This document shows positions 57,601-64,000 of a stretch of DNA of 64,000 nucleotides, one piece after another (the first letter of the stretch is position 1; each line of letters begins with the position of its first letter). The notes under the pieces were generated by a model, which saw only the letters and a list, made by a program, of their open reading frames with translations, made no database searches and was not told the DNA's origin. Made by a program: the position numbers and the translations under genes. Source of the DNA: Limanda limanda (Eukaryota; Chordata; Actinopteri; Pleuronectiformes; Pleuronectidae); NCBI RefSeq assembly GCF_963576545.1, contig NC_083655.1, forward strand, positions 15,330,940 to 15,394,939, given 5' to 3'.

Positions 57601-60600
57601 TTCTGTCTTTGCAGGGTCCCCGTGGCGTCCAGGGGTCCCCAGGACAAATGGGAAAAGCTGGCAAGAGGGTGAGTGAACCCAATGACACGTGTGTGTGTGT
57701 GTTCACATGCCTCTGTGTTTGTTATTGTGGGGTTGTTTGTGCTTGTGGCCACTGCTCAAACGCTGAGAGGCTTACTTCCAGTTCAACAAACAATTGTGTG
57801 ATATGCGCTTAAAGGCCTGCGCAGCCTCCAGTTCTCGGATCAATGGCCGGTCGGCTAATCTGTCTGAAAATGCCAAAATGGGAAAACTACCGCTGCGGGC
57901 CGCAGTCAGTGTCACAGGGCAGACCCAAGTGGTTAATTAACAGAAACCAGTCATAGGCAAATTAGTAATACAAGCTTGATCCATTGGAAACTGAAGAACT
58001 GATTCCCTGTTCCACTTTTCAAGTGACCAACTACCAGTTATTTGTGTTTGCAAAAATTGACTTGTCTGTTTGCTCTTTAATTCCAACTTAACATTTACTG
58101 CTTCAGGCTTTATATCCTCCATTGGTTGCTGCTTAAAGAAATATTTCTTTTTTCTTATTACTGATAAGAGTTGGCACAATGCAACAAGCCACCTAGACCC
58201 CAGGAAGAGCAGCTTTCTTTTAAATCAATAATCACCTTTTTTAATAAAATGGTCACATCTGAAATAATCATTCTTTATAATTTGACTTATATATATATGT
58301 ATAACTGTTTTCTAAAAAATTTAGATGATGCTTCACTATAATGTAACAAAAAGAAAGCAGAAAAAAAATGCAAAAAAATGTTTCTCTTTAACATCCATGG
58401 CTTTTCTTGAATAACAAGGTTGTTAAAATACATAGATCTTGATGTATGTTAAATTTTTTCTTTTCAAGGGTCGTGGTGGAGCTGATGGTTCTCGGGGGAT
58501 GCCCGGAGAGTCAGGTTCCAAGGTAACAAATATCAGCACGCCTCATTTCATATTTGTCACTGAATTCAATTGAAAAATAGGAAAAGCCTTTGTGTGCAGG
58601 CCATGATGAGTTTGATGCTGTGATTTATTGGTGACACTGTCTGCTCTTCTCCATCACAGGGTGACCGAGGCTTCGATGGACTCCCGGGACTGCCTGGTGA
58701 AAAGGGACACAGGGTGAGCACAGGGTGATCGATGCCACCGCTTCACTGTCAGATTCCCACTGTTAGATTACTATACTGGAAGATAACAAAACAGATTTAT
58801 ATGGAATCCTTAACAACAACAAAGTATTGTTTTTATAACTATTGTAAACAAGCTTAAGAGCTAAACTCGCATCAAAACAAAATGTAGTTATTGTGGATTT
58901 GTCCACTTTAGTTTATTTTGGTTGTCTTTTGTAGATGGCAAAACAGATTGGGATGTTTTGGCTGCAACCGAGACACCTCTTAAATAGTGTGATGAGAGAA
59001 TAACTGCAATGTCACGAGGGGAGTAATTTAATTACATGTTTAATTTGTCTAATTCCACTAATGTGCCTGCAGTAATCAGACAACTTGGAAAGATTTTGTG
59101 AGGCTGTTGCACAGAGGCTATGTGTGTAGAATGAACCACATTATTTCGAAAGTAGAAATTACATCACCGGAGGGCAGGGGACAACAAAACAATGTTATGT
59201 GGGACATAAATTTAGACTGCAAGAGTCTGGTGCACTGCTCTGATAACTCTAAATGAATATAATGTCTCTTATCATTATTCCACCAGCCTGTGGTTTTAGT
59301 CTAGTTTTTTTACGTTAATTTAAGTGTTATCCAAAAATAAAAAATAAAAACAAACAGAAAAAAACACTTATTCACTTATAAATATTCCATGAATAAAAAA
59401 GGAGCAGGAAGAAGACACATATTTTACTACCTGCTCCTTTCATATAAATAGTATAGTTTTTAAACTATATTTTTTAACTTTTGCAGCCTTTATTTAATCG
59501 GACAAAGTTAATCTAGTGATGAAAGGGGGCAAATACGCAGCAAAGGGCAGCAGCTCTACCAGACCGAACTATGCGCCGCCCTATGAATGATACATTATTC
59601 ATCCTTATTACATAGGCATATATAATATATTAGTTTAAATGGCTTTTTGGATTTGACAGCTGCATAAGCAAATAACAATGTAGTACAGCAAGAACAAATA
59701 GAAGAGTGGAGAAACAAGGTTTTAACTTAAGTTCCAGAGAGGAGCAGTGTCAGTGAAAATCATGAGTGATTTATCCCTTATATGTCGCTTTCTCTCATCT
59801 TCTCTCTTTTCTTTTCTTCCACTCTTTCCATCTCAGGGGGAGCTTGGACCAATGGGACCCCCAGGTTCCTCTGGAGAGGATGGACAGAGAGTAAGAGCTT
59901 CCTCTTTTTACTTAACATCCACAAACTTGTTAGAAAAAAACGCACTGAGCTTAAGTGAACCAACGACATATACTGTACGTTTACATCAGCTGTTATCAAC
60001 CTGCTCAGCCCTCAGGCAGCAGCAGCAGGGTGGAGACTATTAACTGGGGAGGAGGGTGGATTATGATTCACCTTTCCTCTCCCTGAAAGTAACTATACCC
60101 ACACACCCCCACAACTAAGCTGCTTCTATGTTCAACTATGTTTGATTTGATGGAGATTACGCTGTCACTAATAAGAGCTTTTGAAACTTTTGATTCTCCA
60201 TGGTGATAGCTGATATTAAATGTGTGAAAAAGCTTTGAATGAATCCCAGTTCAATAAACCTCTCTCTGACTGGTGTCTTTTTCTTTCCTCAGGGCGAGGA
60301 TGGAGAGATCGGGCCCCGAGGATTAGCAGGCGAGAGTGTAAGGCTTCTGATGGTGTTATATCATCACACCTCCATCAATGTATAGGATTCCAACAAGCTG
60401 CAACAAGATCCACTTAAATCTAGCTTTCAAGTGATATGTGATCACTCATTGACAGAAGTGACCACTAGGGGGCAAAAGTGGCCCACTGAAAATGTAATTA
60501 GCATTGAGTGATTTGCGTTTTATTTCACGTCCCTTCTTCTGACCCTTCATAGGGACCAAGAGGTTTGCTGGGACCCCGTGGTTCTCCAGGACCTCCTGGA

Positions 60601-62657
60601 TCTCCTGTACGTACCATTAACTTCACCATTCCCTTTTTTGACATCACTTCCTGTAATTGATATGCTATAAACATGAGTGTTCTCTAATCTGTCCATCTCA
60701 GGGTGTTGCTGGAGTCGACGGGCCTCCAGGGTCCAAAGGAAACATGGTATGAATGTCCTGTCAGTTAACTGTCTGAAATATTGCTCCAGATCAGCGCACT
60801 CTTTGAGTCGTACCTCACTGTTTGTGGAGGCTTGAACTATGTAGATTAGTCGGGTAAAACCCCTATAGGAGGATCAGCTGTGAGGTTAAAAGTCATTCCT
60901 AGGTCTCAGAGGAGGTCAGAAGGAGAGTGACGGCTTAACGCAGTGGAGCATCAAGTGCTGAAGTGCTCTGCCATATTATAATGAGATAGATATAGTTTAT
61001 TGACAGGGTAGGTTTAAATTTTGCAAACGCTCCTGAAAAGAATCCTGATTTACAGGCATTGATTTACCATCAGACACATTTTATCAATGGCCTGTATCCA
61101 TTTGTATACAATTATTATCTTCCAACCACAACTGTAGTTCAGTTTGATACCGGAACAGAATGAACACATCCTTCTGATGTCCCTCAGGTGGTGTCTTAAT
61201 TGAGCTTCTAATTTGGCTCTAATGTTTTACACTCAGAAATCTTATTATGAGAGACAGATATTTATTCTCTATATTCTGGCAGCCCCCTGTGTGAATCGCT
61301 ATCTATATCAATTACATGATGTGTCACTTAATGTAATGGAAAACAAAGGATTCACAGCACAGTTAGTTAAGAGGCAGGAGAATATGAGGCAGGGTAGAGG
61401 GAGAATTTGCATCACTTCCTCAACAGGTTACTATAACTGCCACTAGGACTACGTAGGCTGCTGGAATGACTGCACCTAACTTTGGAAAGGGGTTTACTCT
61501 GGGGCTAGTGTTTATTGTTCTGTTTTCTCAGCGTCTATCTTATTTTTTAGGGACCCCAAGGAGAGCCAGGCCCACCTGGGCAGCAAGGAGCCTCAGGAAC
61601 ACAGGTAAACAAAGAAATCATGCACTGTCACAGCTCTCCATGACAGACACAAAGTGTGTAGTATGGATGCATACACTGCACATGATGTGTAAATACAGTG
61701 AAGGGGCCATCTACACCCTGGTTTATGTGCATTGTATTACCACAACCTTCACACAAAAGCAAACACACACAAACACACACACACACACACTTTTCTGAAA
61801 TATCTTTCAGGTTTTTTTTTTTTTTTTTGGGCGGGTTTCAGGGTTGATCATTTGAAAGCATCTTATTCATGTTGGTGAACTTCCTGCGTAGCTGCCTCAC
61901 ATGCTGGAGCAAGTTTCAGTGCCTCAAATTACACTACGACACACACACACTGATGCACACACACACACACTGGCACTTCTCAGGTAGCCAAATGTATACA
62001 CAGAACATGTCCACAAATATTTAAGTGTATTTCCACAAGTATGCTAGATGCTAATACAGCTTCTGACCCATCACACACACAAACACACCAGCTTAACATT
62101 CCTTCACAAGCTCAACTATTTACAGCTCTAACACACTTTAGTTTATCCAGCCTTTGTGTATGTGTGTGCGCACGTGTTTGAGCATGCTTGGTGTTGCTAT
62201 GGCAACAGGATCTCATGTATATTTATCTGTCTCTTCCTAACAGGGTCTTCCTGGACCACAAGGCCCCATTGGACCACCTGGAGAAAAGGTGTGTTCCTTT
62301 TTTTGGTTTTCCATAAGAATTTAGACTAATAGGTGCCATTCTAATAACGCAGAGGAAATCTCAAGGTTTCAGTTAAAGAACTCAAATTGCATCATCAGAA
62401 ATAATTGAATAGTTTATTTTGCTTGTTTGACCTTAACCTTGAGTTTTATTTGTATGACTAAAACAACTTTATTTCCCCAAAAAATTAAAAATGTTTAATA
62501 GTCCTGCAGAATAACTGTGCTGCTCTGGAATCTAGTTGAAATACATTTTTGACATTGCCCCCTGACCTCTGACCTTTCTTCTCATCATCTTTTCCTCATG
62601 CAGGGACCCCATGGCAGGTCGGGATTGGCTGGATTACCTGGAGCTGATGGGCCTCCT
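30524..62657 (+). CDS. col11a1: Collagen alpha-1(XI) chain, 5' part of gene (26 exons in window)
   Basis: Fibrillar procollagen that co-polymerises with collagen II in cartilage and limits fibril diameter. Coding exons total 798 codons if every cassette is used: signal peptide (1-38), TSPN/LamG-like domain (39 to about 261) with cysteines in FCTNRR, VDCKKK and [11 protein letters not shown], variable region (262-480), minor triple helix (about 502-562), N-telopeptide (563-590), and the start of the uninterrupted Gly-X-Y helix from about residue 595. All introns are GT-AG. The signal region RWKTKRW, the [20 protein letters not shown] block and the acidic/basic variable exons identify COL11A1 rather than COL5A1. 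Adjacent head-to-head rnpc3 agrees with the human order. The human chain has about 1,806 residues, so more than half lies right of the window. Teleosts have two copies; col11a1a is the likelier one given rnpc3 linkage, but this is not proven. Confidence 0.96.
30639..35227. other. col11a1 intron 1 (4.6 kb)
   Basis: GC-rich near exon 1, then ordinary sequence. It contains C-rich runs (about 31716-31747 and 32511-32524) and a 14-bp perfect hairpin at 33238-33273. No other exon is recognised. Confidence 0.6.
33238..33273. repeat. Perfect 14-bp inverted repeat with 8-base loop
   Basis: Arms AACAGTCTTAGGAT (33238-33251) and ATCCTAAGACTGTT (33260-33273) around GCTAAAGA, in col11a1 intron 1. Confidence 0.85.
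35228..35392 (+). CDS. col11a1: col11a1 exon 2 (start of TSPN domain), NAGNAG acceptor
   Basis: Reads [39 protein letters not shown] and [16 protein letters not shown], matching human APVDVLKALDFHNSPEG. The acceptor is CAGCAG, so splicing at 35228 or 35231 adds or drops one Ala near the signal cleavage site. Donor CG|GTAAGA. Confidence 0.95.
35647..35860 (+). CDS. col11a1: col11a1 exon 3 (TSPN domain)
   Basis: Reads [40 protein letters not shown] and [20 protein letters not shown], then [11 protein letters not shown]. The acceptor TTTTAGCAG contains two usable AGs three bases apart. Donor GTACGT. It ends two bases into the Lys codon completed by exon 4. Confidence 0.96.
35861..38500. other. 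col11a1 intron 3 (2.6 kb)
   Basis: A 17-bp unit GAAGAAAGCTCATGTCA is duplicated in tandem at 36943-36976. A 134-codon minus-strand frame at 37589-37993 begins at a GTG, is not recognised and has no splice or codon support. Otherwise featureless. Confidence 0.55.
38501..38663 (+). CDS. col11a1: col11a1 exon 4 (TSPN domain)
   Basis: Reads [39 protein letters not shown] and [15 protein letters not shown], nearly identical to human. It contains the third domain cysteine. Acceptor TTGACCAG, donor GTAAAG. Ends in phase 0. Confidence 0.97.
38748..39489. repeat. 742-bp tandem duplication, copy A
   Basis: Starts CTTATTGCTGGTCTGCTCTT and ends CATCAGCTGAGGTG, where copy B begins without a spacer. I found only four substitutions against copy B by eye (for example TTTGATTTGAGG versus TTTGATTCGAGG), so the copies are about 99% identical. 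Confidence 0.95.
39490..40231. repeat. 742-bp tandem duplication, copy B
   Basis: Direct head-to-tail repeat of 38748-39489 at a constant offset of 742. The open frames 38819-39094 and 39561-39836 are corresponding shadows and carry no known protein motif. Confidence 0.95.
46899..47024 (+). CDS. col11a1: col11a1 exon 5 (end of TSPN domain)
   Basis: 42 codons: [42 protein letters not shown]. The CEHYSPDC motif supplies the last cysteine pair of the domain, as in human. Acceptor TTCCGCAG, donor GTCAGC (non-optimal). Phase 0 both ends. Confidence 0.96.
47025..49168. other. col11a1 intron 5 (2.1 kb)
   Basis: No hidden exon recognised. The 3' end carries TGCTAATGCTAATGCTAAC at 49089-49107 followed by a CT-rich microsatellite up to 49156, just before the exon 6A acceptor. 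Confidence 0.6.
49169..49258 (+). CDS. col11a1: col11a1 exon 6A (acidic, tyrosine-rich cassette)
   Basis: 30 codons: [20 protein letters not shown] and [10 protein letters not shown]. It has eight Asp/Glu, five Tyr and no Lys/Arg, the character of the acidic 6A exon of mammalian COL11A1 (about 39 residues there). Length is a multiple of three and both ends are phase 0, so it can be skipped without frame change. Acceptor CTCTCCAG, donor GTAAAT. Confidence 0.88.
49943..49994. repeat. Long imperfect hairpin upstream of exon 6B
   Basis: The 22-base arms GTAGTTGGTTAACATGGTGT(CC) at 49943-49964 and 49973-49994 pair except for two adjacent bases, around loop ACGGGAAA. Flanking sequence (about 49918-50035) extends the pairing imperfectly. 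It lies in the 900-bp intron between exons 6A and 6B, 164 bases before exon 6B. Confidence 0.8.
50159..50344 (+). CDS. col11a1: col11a1 exon 6B (highly basic cassette)
   Basis: 62 codons: [62 protein letters not shown]. It has 16 Lys and 8 Arg and no Asp or Glu. This matches the basic 6B exon of COL11A1 (51 residues in mammals), which is used mainly in particular skeletal domains. Acceptor CTCTTCCAG, donor GTAAAC. Phase 0 both ends and length divisible by three, so it is a frame-neutral cassette. The reading frame runs on into the intron for 17 codons before stopping. Confidence 0.88.
50568..50663 (+). CDS. col11a1: col11a1 exon 7 (acidic variable region)
   Basis: 32 codons: [20 protein letters not shown] then [12 protein letters not shown], matching human DFQEYNYGTMESYQTEAP in position and style. 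Acceptor ACATGACTCAG, donor GTAATT. Phase 0 both ends. Confidence 0.88.
50664..52208. other. col11a1 intron 7 (1.5 kb)
   Basis: No exon recognised. It ends in a C-rich tract (CCTCCCCCCTTCC near 52175) but then has a purine-containing stretch before the acceptor, which is unusual. Confidence 0.55.
52209..52493 (+). CDS. col11a1: col11a1 exon 8 (long acidic variable exon)
   Basis: 95 codons, for example [57 protein letters not shown] and [14 protein letters not shown]. The C-terminal GPGVxAETD block matches human EEFGPGVPAETDITETS. The 5' border is set after GAAAG because a TGA lies two codons upstream. An AAG acceptor with purines around it is weak, and a start a few codons further in (after GCGGAG) cannot be excluded. 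Donor GTAAGT. Confidence 0.85.
52494..53617. other. col11a1 intron 8 (1.1 kb)
   Basis: Contains a poly(T) run (about 53204-53216) and a C-rich tract (about 53498-53521). No exon recognised. Confidence 0.6.
53618..53683 (+). CDS. col11a1: col11a1 exon 9 (entry to minor triple helix)
   Basis: 22 codons: [20 protein letters not shown] then EP, aligned with human GAYGEKGQKGEPAVVEP. Acceptor ACTACAG, donor GTAAGT. Confidence 0.95.
53822..53863 (+). CDS. col11a1: col11a1 exon 10 (minor triple helix)
   Basis: 14 codons: [14 protein letters not shown], same length as the human exon GMLVEGPPGPAGPA. Acceptor TTTTTAAAG, donor GTGAGT. Too short for a usual ORF scan. Confidence 0.96.
53967..54029 (+). 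CDS. col11a1: col11a1 exon 11 (minor triple helix)
   Basis: 21 codons of Gly-[22 protein letters not shown] then R. Acceptor TTTTCAG, donor GTGAGT. Confidence 0.96.
54030..55324. other. col11a1 intron 11 with (CA)n and (TG)n tracts
   Basis: (CA)n at about 54613-54648 and (TG)n at about 54817-54833. The surrounding DNA shows no coding content; shadow frames with poly-Val/Cys or Thr/His come from these repeats. Confidence 0.75.
55325..55399 (+). CDS. col11a1: col11a1 exon 12 (end of minor triple helix)
   Basis: 25 codons: [20 protein letters not shown] then MLMLP. The [10 protein letters not shown] ending is shared with human COL11A1 and marks the transition to the telopeptide. Acceptor TGTTACAG, donor GTAAGT. 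Confidence 0.97.
55508..55591 (+). CDS. col11a1: col11a1 exon 13 (N-telopeptide)
   Basis: 28 codons: [20 protein letters not shown] then QAILSQAR. Repeated Ala-Gln bonds occur where the family's N-propeptide is processed, and the non-helical stretch separates minor and major helices. Acceptor TTCAACAG, donor GTAAGT. Confidence 0.97.
55721..55750. repeat. (AGGGG)6 pentanucleotide repeat, possible G-quadruplex
   Basis: Six AGGGG units on the plus strand in col11a1 intron 13, about 130 bases after exon 13. Six runs of four guanines meet the usual quadruplex pattern in the transcript itself. Confidence 0.9.
56258..56314 (+). CDS. col11a1: col11a1 exon 14 (start of major triple helix)
   Basis: 19 codons: [19 protein letters not shown], matching human [19 protein letters not shown]. 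The uninterrupted Gly-X-Y helix begins at GPPGPM. Acceptor CCTGCAG, donor GTGAGT. Confidence 0.97.
56315..57443. other. col11a1 intron 14 (1.1 kb)
   Basis: No exon recognised. GGTGGCTCAGTGG at 56612 resembles a polymerase III A box, but no B box or SINE body follows. Confidence 0.5.
57444..57497 (+). CDS. col11a1: col11a1 exon 15 (54 bp, triple helix)
   Basis: 18 codons: [18 protein letters not shown], six perfect Gly-X-Y triplets. Acceptor GTATTTAG, donor GTGAGA. The corresponding human exon is GGPGSSGAKGESGDPGPQ. Confidence 0.95.
57615..57668 (+). CDS. col11a1: col11a1 exon 16 (54 bp, triple helix)
   Basis: 18 codons: [18 protein letters not shown]. Acceptor TTTGCAG, donor GTGAGT. Close to human GPRGVQGPPGPTGKPGKR. 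Confidence 0.97.
57669..58468. other. col11a1 intron 16 (0.8 kb)
   Basis: A short TG tract directly after the donor (about 57690-57700), then AT-rich DNA. No exon recognised. Confidence 0.6.
58469..58522 (+). CDS. col11a1: col11a1 exon 17 (54 bp, triple helix)
   Basis: 18 codons: [18 protein letters not shown], as human GRPGADGGRGMPGEPGAK. Acceptor TTTTCAAG (AAG rather than CAG), donor GTAACA. Confidence 0.96.
58660..58713 (+). CDS. col11a1: col11a1 exon 18 (54 bp, triple helix)
   Basis: 18 codons: [18 protein letters not shown], one residue different from human [18 protein letters not shown]. Acceptor ATCACAG, donor GTGAGC. Confidence 0.98.
58714..59836. other. col11a1 intron 18 (1.1 kb)
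   Basis: AT-rich, ending in a long pyrimidine tract (about 59788-59832) before exon 19. No exon recognised. Confidence 0.6.
59837..59890 (+). CDS. col11a1: col11a1 exon 19 (54 bp, triple helix)
   Basis: 18 codons: [18 protein letters not shown], as human GERGPQGPPGPPGDDGMR. Acceptor ATCTCAG, donor GTAAGA. Confidence 0.96.
59891..60292. other. col11a1 intron 19 (0.4 kb)
   Basis: A short CAG-type run sits near 60017. Nothing else is recognised. Confidence 0.6.
60293..60337 (+). CDS. col11a1: col11a1 exon 20 (45 bp, triple helix)
   Basis: 15 codons: [15 protein letters not shown], as human [15 protein letters not shown], same 45-bp size. Acceptor TTCCTCAG, donor GTAAGG. Confidence 0.97.
60462..60474 (+). 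promoter_or_regulatory. CTCF-like motif in col11a1 intron 20
   Basis: CCACTAGGGGGCA matches the core of the vertebrate CTCF consensus. Single motif match only; chance occurrence or a repeat remnant is possible. Confidence 0.3.
60553..60606 (+). CDS. col11a1: col11a1 exon 21 (54 bp, triple helix)
   Basis: 18 codons: [18 protein letters not shown], as human [18 protein letters not shown]. Acceptor TTCATAG, donor GTACGT. Confidence 0.97.
60702..60746 (+). CDS. col11a1: col11a1 exon 22 (45 bp, triple helix)
   Basis: 15 codons: [15 protein letters not shown], as human [15 protein letters not shown]. Acceptor CATCTCAG, donor GTATGA. Confidence 0.97.
60747..61550. other. col11a1 intron 22 (0.8 kb)
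   Basis: No exon or complete repeat recognised. Confidence 0.6.
61551..61604 (+). CDS. col11a1: col11a1 exon 23 (54 bp, triple helix)
   Basis: 18 codons: [18 protein letters not shown], as human [18 protein letters not shown]. Acceptor TTTTTTAG, donor GTAAAC. Confidence 0.97.
61605..62243. other. col11a1 intron 23, microsatellite-rich
   Basis: (CA)n runs at about 61761-61792 and at 61939-61971, a poly(T) run at 61812-61829, and further short CA repeats to about 62088. No exon recognised. Confidence 0.8.
62244..62288 (+). CDS. col11a1: col11a1 exon 24 (45 bp, triple helix)
   Basis: 15 codons: [15 protein letters not shown], identical to the human exon. Acceptor CCTAACAG, donor GTGTGT. Confidence 0.98.
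62604..62657 (+). CDS. col11a1: col11a1 exon 25 (54 bp, triple helix), last exon in window
   Basis: 18 codons: [18 protein letters not shown], as human [18 protein letters not shown]. Acceptor CATGCAG, donor GTGAGT. The next human exon (GHPGKEGQSGEKG) is not found before 64,000. Confidence 0.97.
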
Positions 62658-64000
62658 GTGAGTACTCCTTTTTCCCATGTACACACAGTATGAGTTTAAC
62701 AAAGACGGAAGGTTACTTACAGAGGTTCCCACACTTGCACAGGATGTGGTATAATGTCCCTGTCGAGTGAATATGTAAAATGGTGGAAGTAAATGTGGAC
62801 GTAACCTTTGCTCAACCAACAGGTCTTAACACAGATCAGACCTTTGAATGAACCTGTTTTATTCACTTTGATGGCCGACGATATCCTGATAGAGCTTTTA
62901 ACACAATATATGTGCTTAGGACTCAGGTCATGCAGTACGTGACATTGTTTCCTCACTGGTCGAACTGTAATTTTTACATATTTTCAATCCCCAGATTATA
63001 GATCTTGAGCAATGTATAGAAGATTAGCAACAGAATATTATTTACAGTAATAATAGCACTGAAATTAATCGATATAGCACCGAAAAAAAATGGGTTTACA
63101 AAGGGCTTTACAAAATAAGATAGAGCCAACAAGGTGAATAAAAATGGGAGAAAATAAAATGCTTAATATGAGAAATGTGTAAATAAATAATTAGTGAACT
63201 ATAATGGCAAGATAAAAAGAAGATATAAAAATAGGGTCTGGGTTAGTTGTCCGTCGACAACAACTAGTCATCAGATCTCAGGCTGCAAGCCGGCGAGTAG
63301 AGGGGAGGTCTCCAGTGTAGGATGGGGCAAAATATCTATCTGTGCTTTTAAAGCCACATGCAGCAAGTGACAGGAAGCCCAAAACAGTAGGAATATGATG
63401 ATATGTTCTTGCTTTTGTGAGAAGCCTGTCAGCATGACTTAAGACAAGCTGGATATTTGAGGCAGCCACTGAATTTGGAATAACAATGATCCCCAAGGCT
63501 GTAAACAAAGGGCTGCAGTATCCTTGAATTAAAGAAAAGAATCCTAACCATTCACCTGAGCTGTCTTTGTTATGTTAGGAAAATGATAAGAAAATAACAA
63601 GTTTAGCTCAGAATCGAGAATTGCATGGGTAGGTTAGTGACCTCAGTATGAGAGGTGCGTAGGTTCAAGAAGCAGGCAGCCCTCAGTTCCCCTCAGGCCC
63701 CTCAGACTGGGAGTGCCAGGTGTTTGCAGCTACACATATATATGTGTGTGTAGAGGAAGAGAGGTGTATTGAGCTACTTCATCACTCAACACTGGCCACC
63801 ACACAAGCATCTCAAACTGCCACAGAGAAAGTCCAATTTCCTTTTCTTTACTGACATACACAACATCACTTATCCTCCTATGGTTCCCTGATAGTCACAT
63901 ACAAGTGCAAAACATCCTTTGTGACCTGAATGTGTGCATTATGGTCTTGAAGCTAGATCAGATAACATATTTAAGTTTCTGACCATGTCTGCTACATTCG
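62658..64000. other. col11a1 intron 25, continues past window
   Basis: At least 1.3 kb. No collagen exon is seen. A repeat-like block lies at about 63085-63530. Confidence 0.6.
63085..63530. repeat. Probable degenerate teleost dispersed repeat
   Basis: Phrases such as TTACAAAGGGCTTTACAAAA, GAGAAGCCTGTCAGCATGAC and GAATAACAATGATCCCCAAG resemble parts of a repeat common in fish genes. Both ends are unclear and the family was recognised from memory only. Confidence 0.35.

Noticed and set aside
1..64000. CRISPR arrays, bacterial operons, rRNA or tRNA genes
   Set aside because: No regularly spaced direct repeats and no RNA gene structures were seen. The window is vertebrate nuclear DNA.

Overview
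This window is from a ray-finned fish nuclear genome, most likely a teleost. It contains spliced vertebrate genes with short introns, abundant (CA/TG)n microsatellites, and fish-type retroelements: a Rex1/Babar-like LINE, an L1/Tx1-like LINE and dispersed teleost repeats. I cannot name the species. Two protein genes are present, head to head and both cut by the window edges.

The left part (1 to about 8.2 kb, minus strand) carries rnpc3, which encodes the U11/U12-65K protein of the minor spliceosome. One 5' non-coding exon and nine coding exons can be placed from sequence, giving 334 codons. These cover the first RRM, the linker with its conserved hydrophobic segment, the proline-rich/acidic stretch and a basic stretch. 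The second RRM lies beyond position 1.

From about 8.3 to 30 kb is intergenic DNA with no convincing protein gene. It holds a diverged teleost dispersed repeat (9189-10191), a Harbinger-like non-autonomous transposon nested inside a second dispersed repeat (12346-13324), small repeat fragments, a 5'-truncated L1/Tx1-like LINE with a clear target-site duplication (24024-24643), a 5'-truncated Rex1/Babar-like LINE that keeps a 195-codon reverse-transcriptase tail (26251 to about 27615), and a perfect 15-bp stem hairpin at 23274.

From 30,524 to the right edge, plus strand, lies the 5' half of col11a1 (collagen alpha-1(XI)). I placed 26 coding exons (798 codons if all are included). They encode a signal peptide, the TSPN/LamG-like N-terminal domain, a variable region built from alternatively spliceable cassette exons (acidic 6A, very basic 6B, acidic 7 and 8), the minor triple helix, the N-telopeptide, and the first 12 exons of the major triple helix in the usual 54/45-bp pattern. 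The gene continues past 64,000. Intron 4 carries a 742-bp tandem duplication with only a few mismatches. The introns before exons 6A and 6B carry unusual splicing-related structure: repeated branch-point motifs with a CT microsatellite, and a long hairpin. The rnpc3-col11a1 head-to-head order is also the human order, which supports orthology. Paralogue identity (col11a1a rather than col11a1b) is likely but not proven here.

I did not find a clearly new biological system. The observations most worth checking are the intronic structures around the col11a1 variable exons and the recent tandem duplication.
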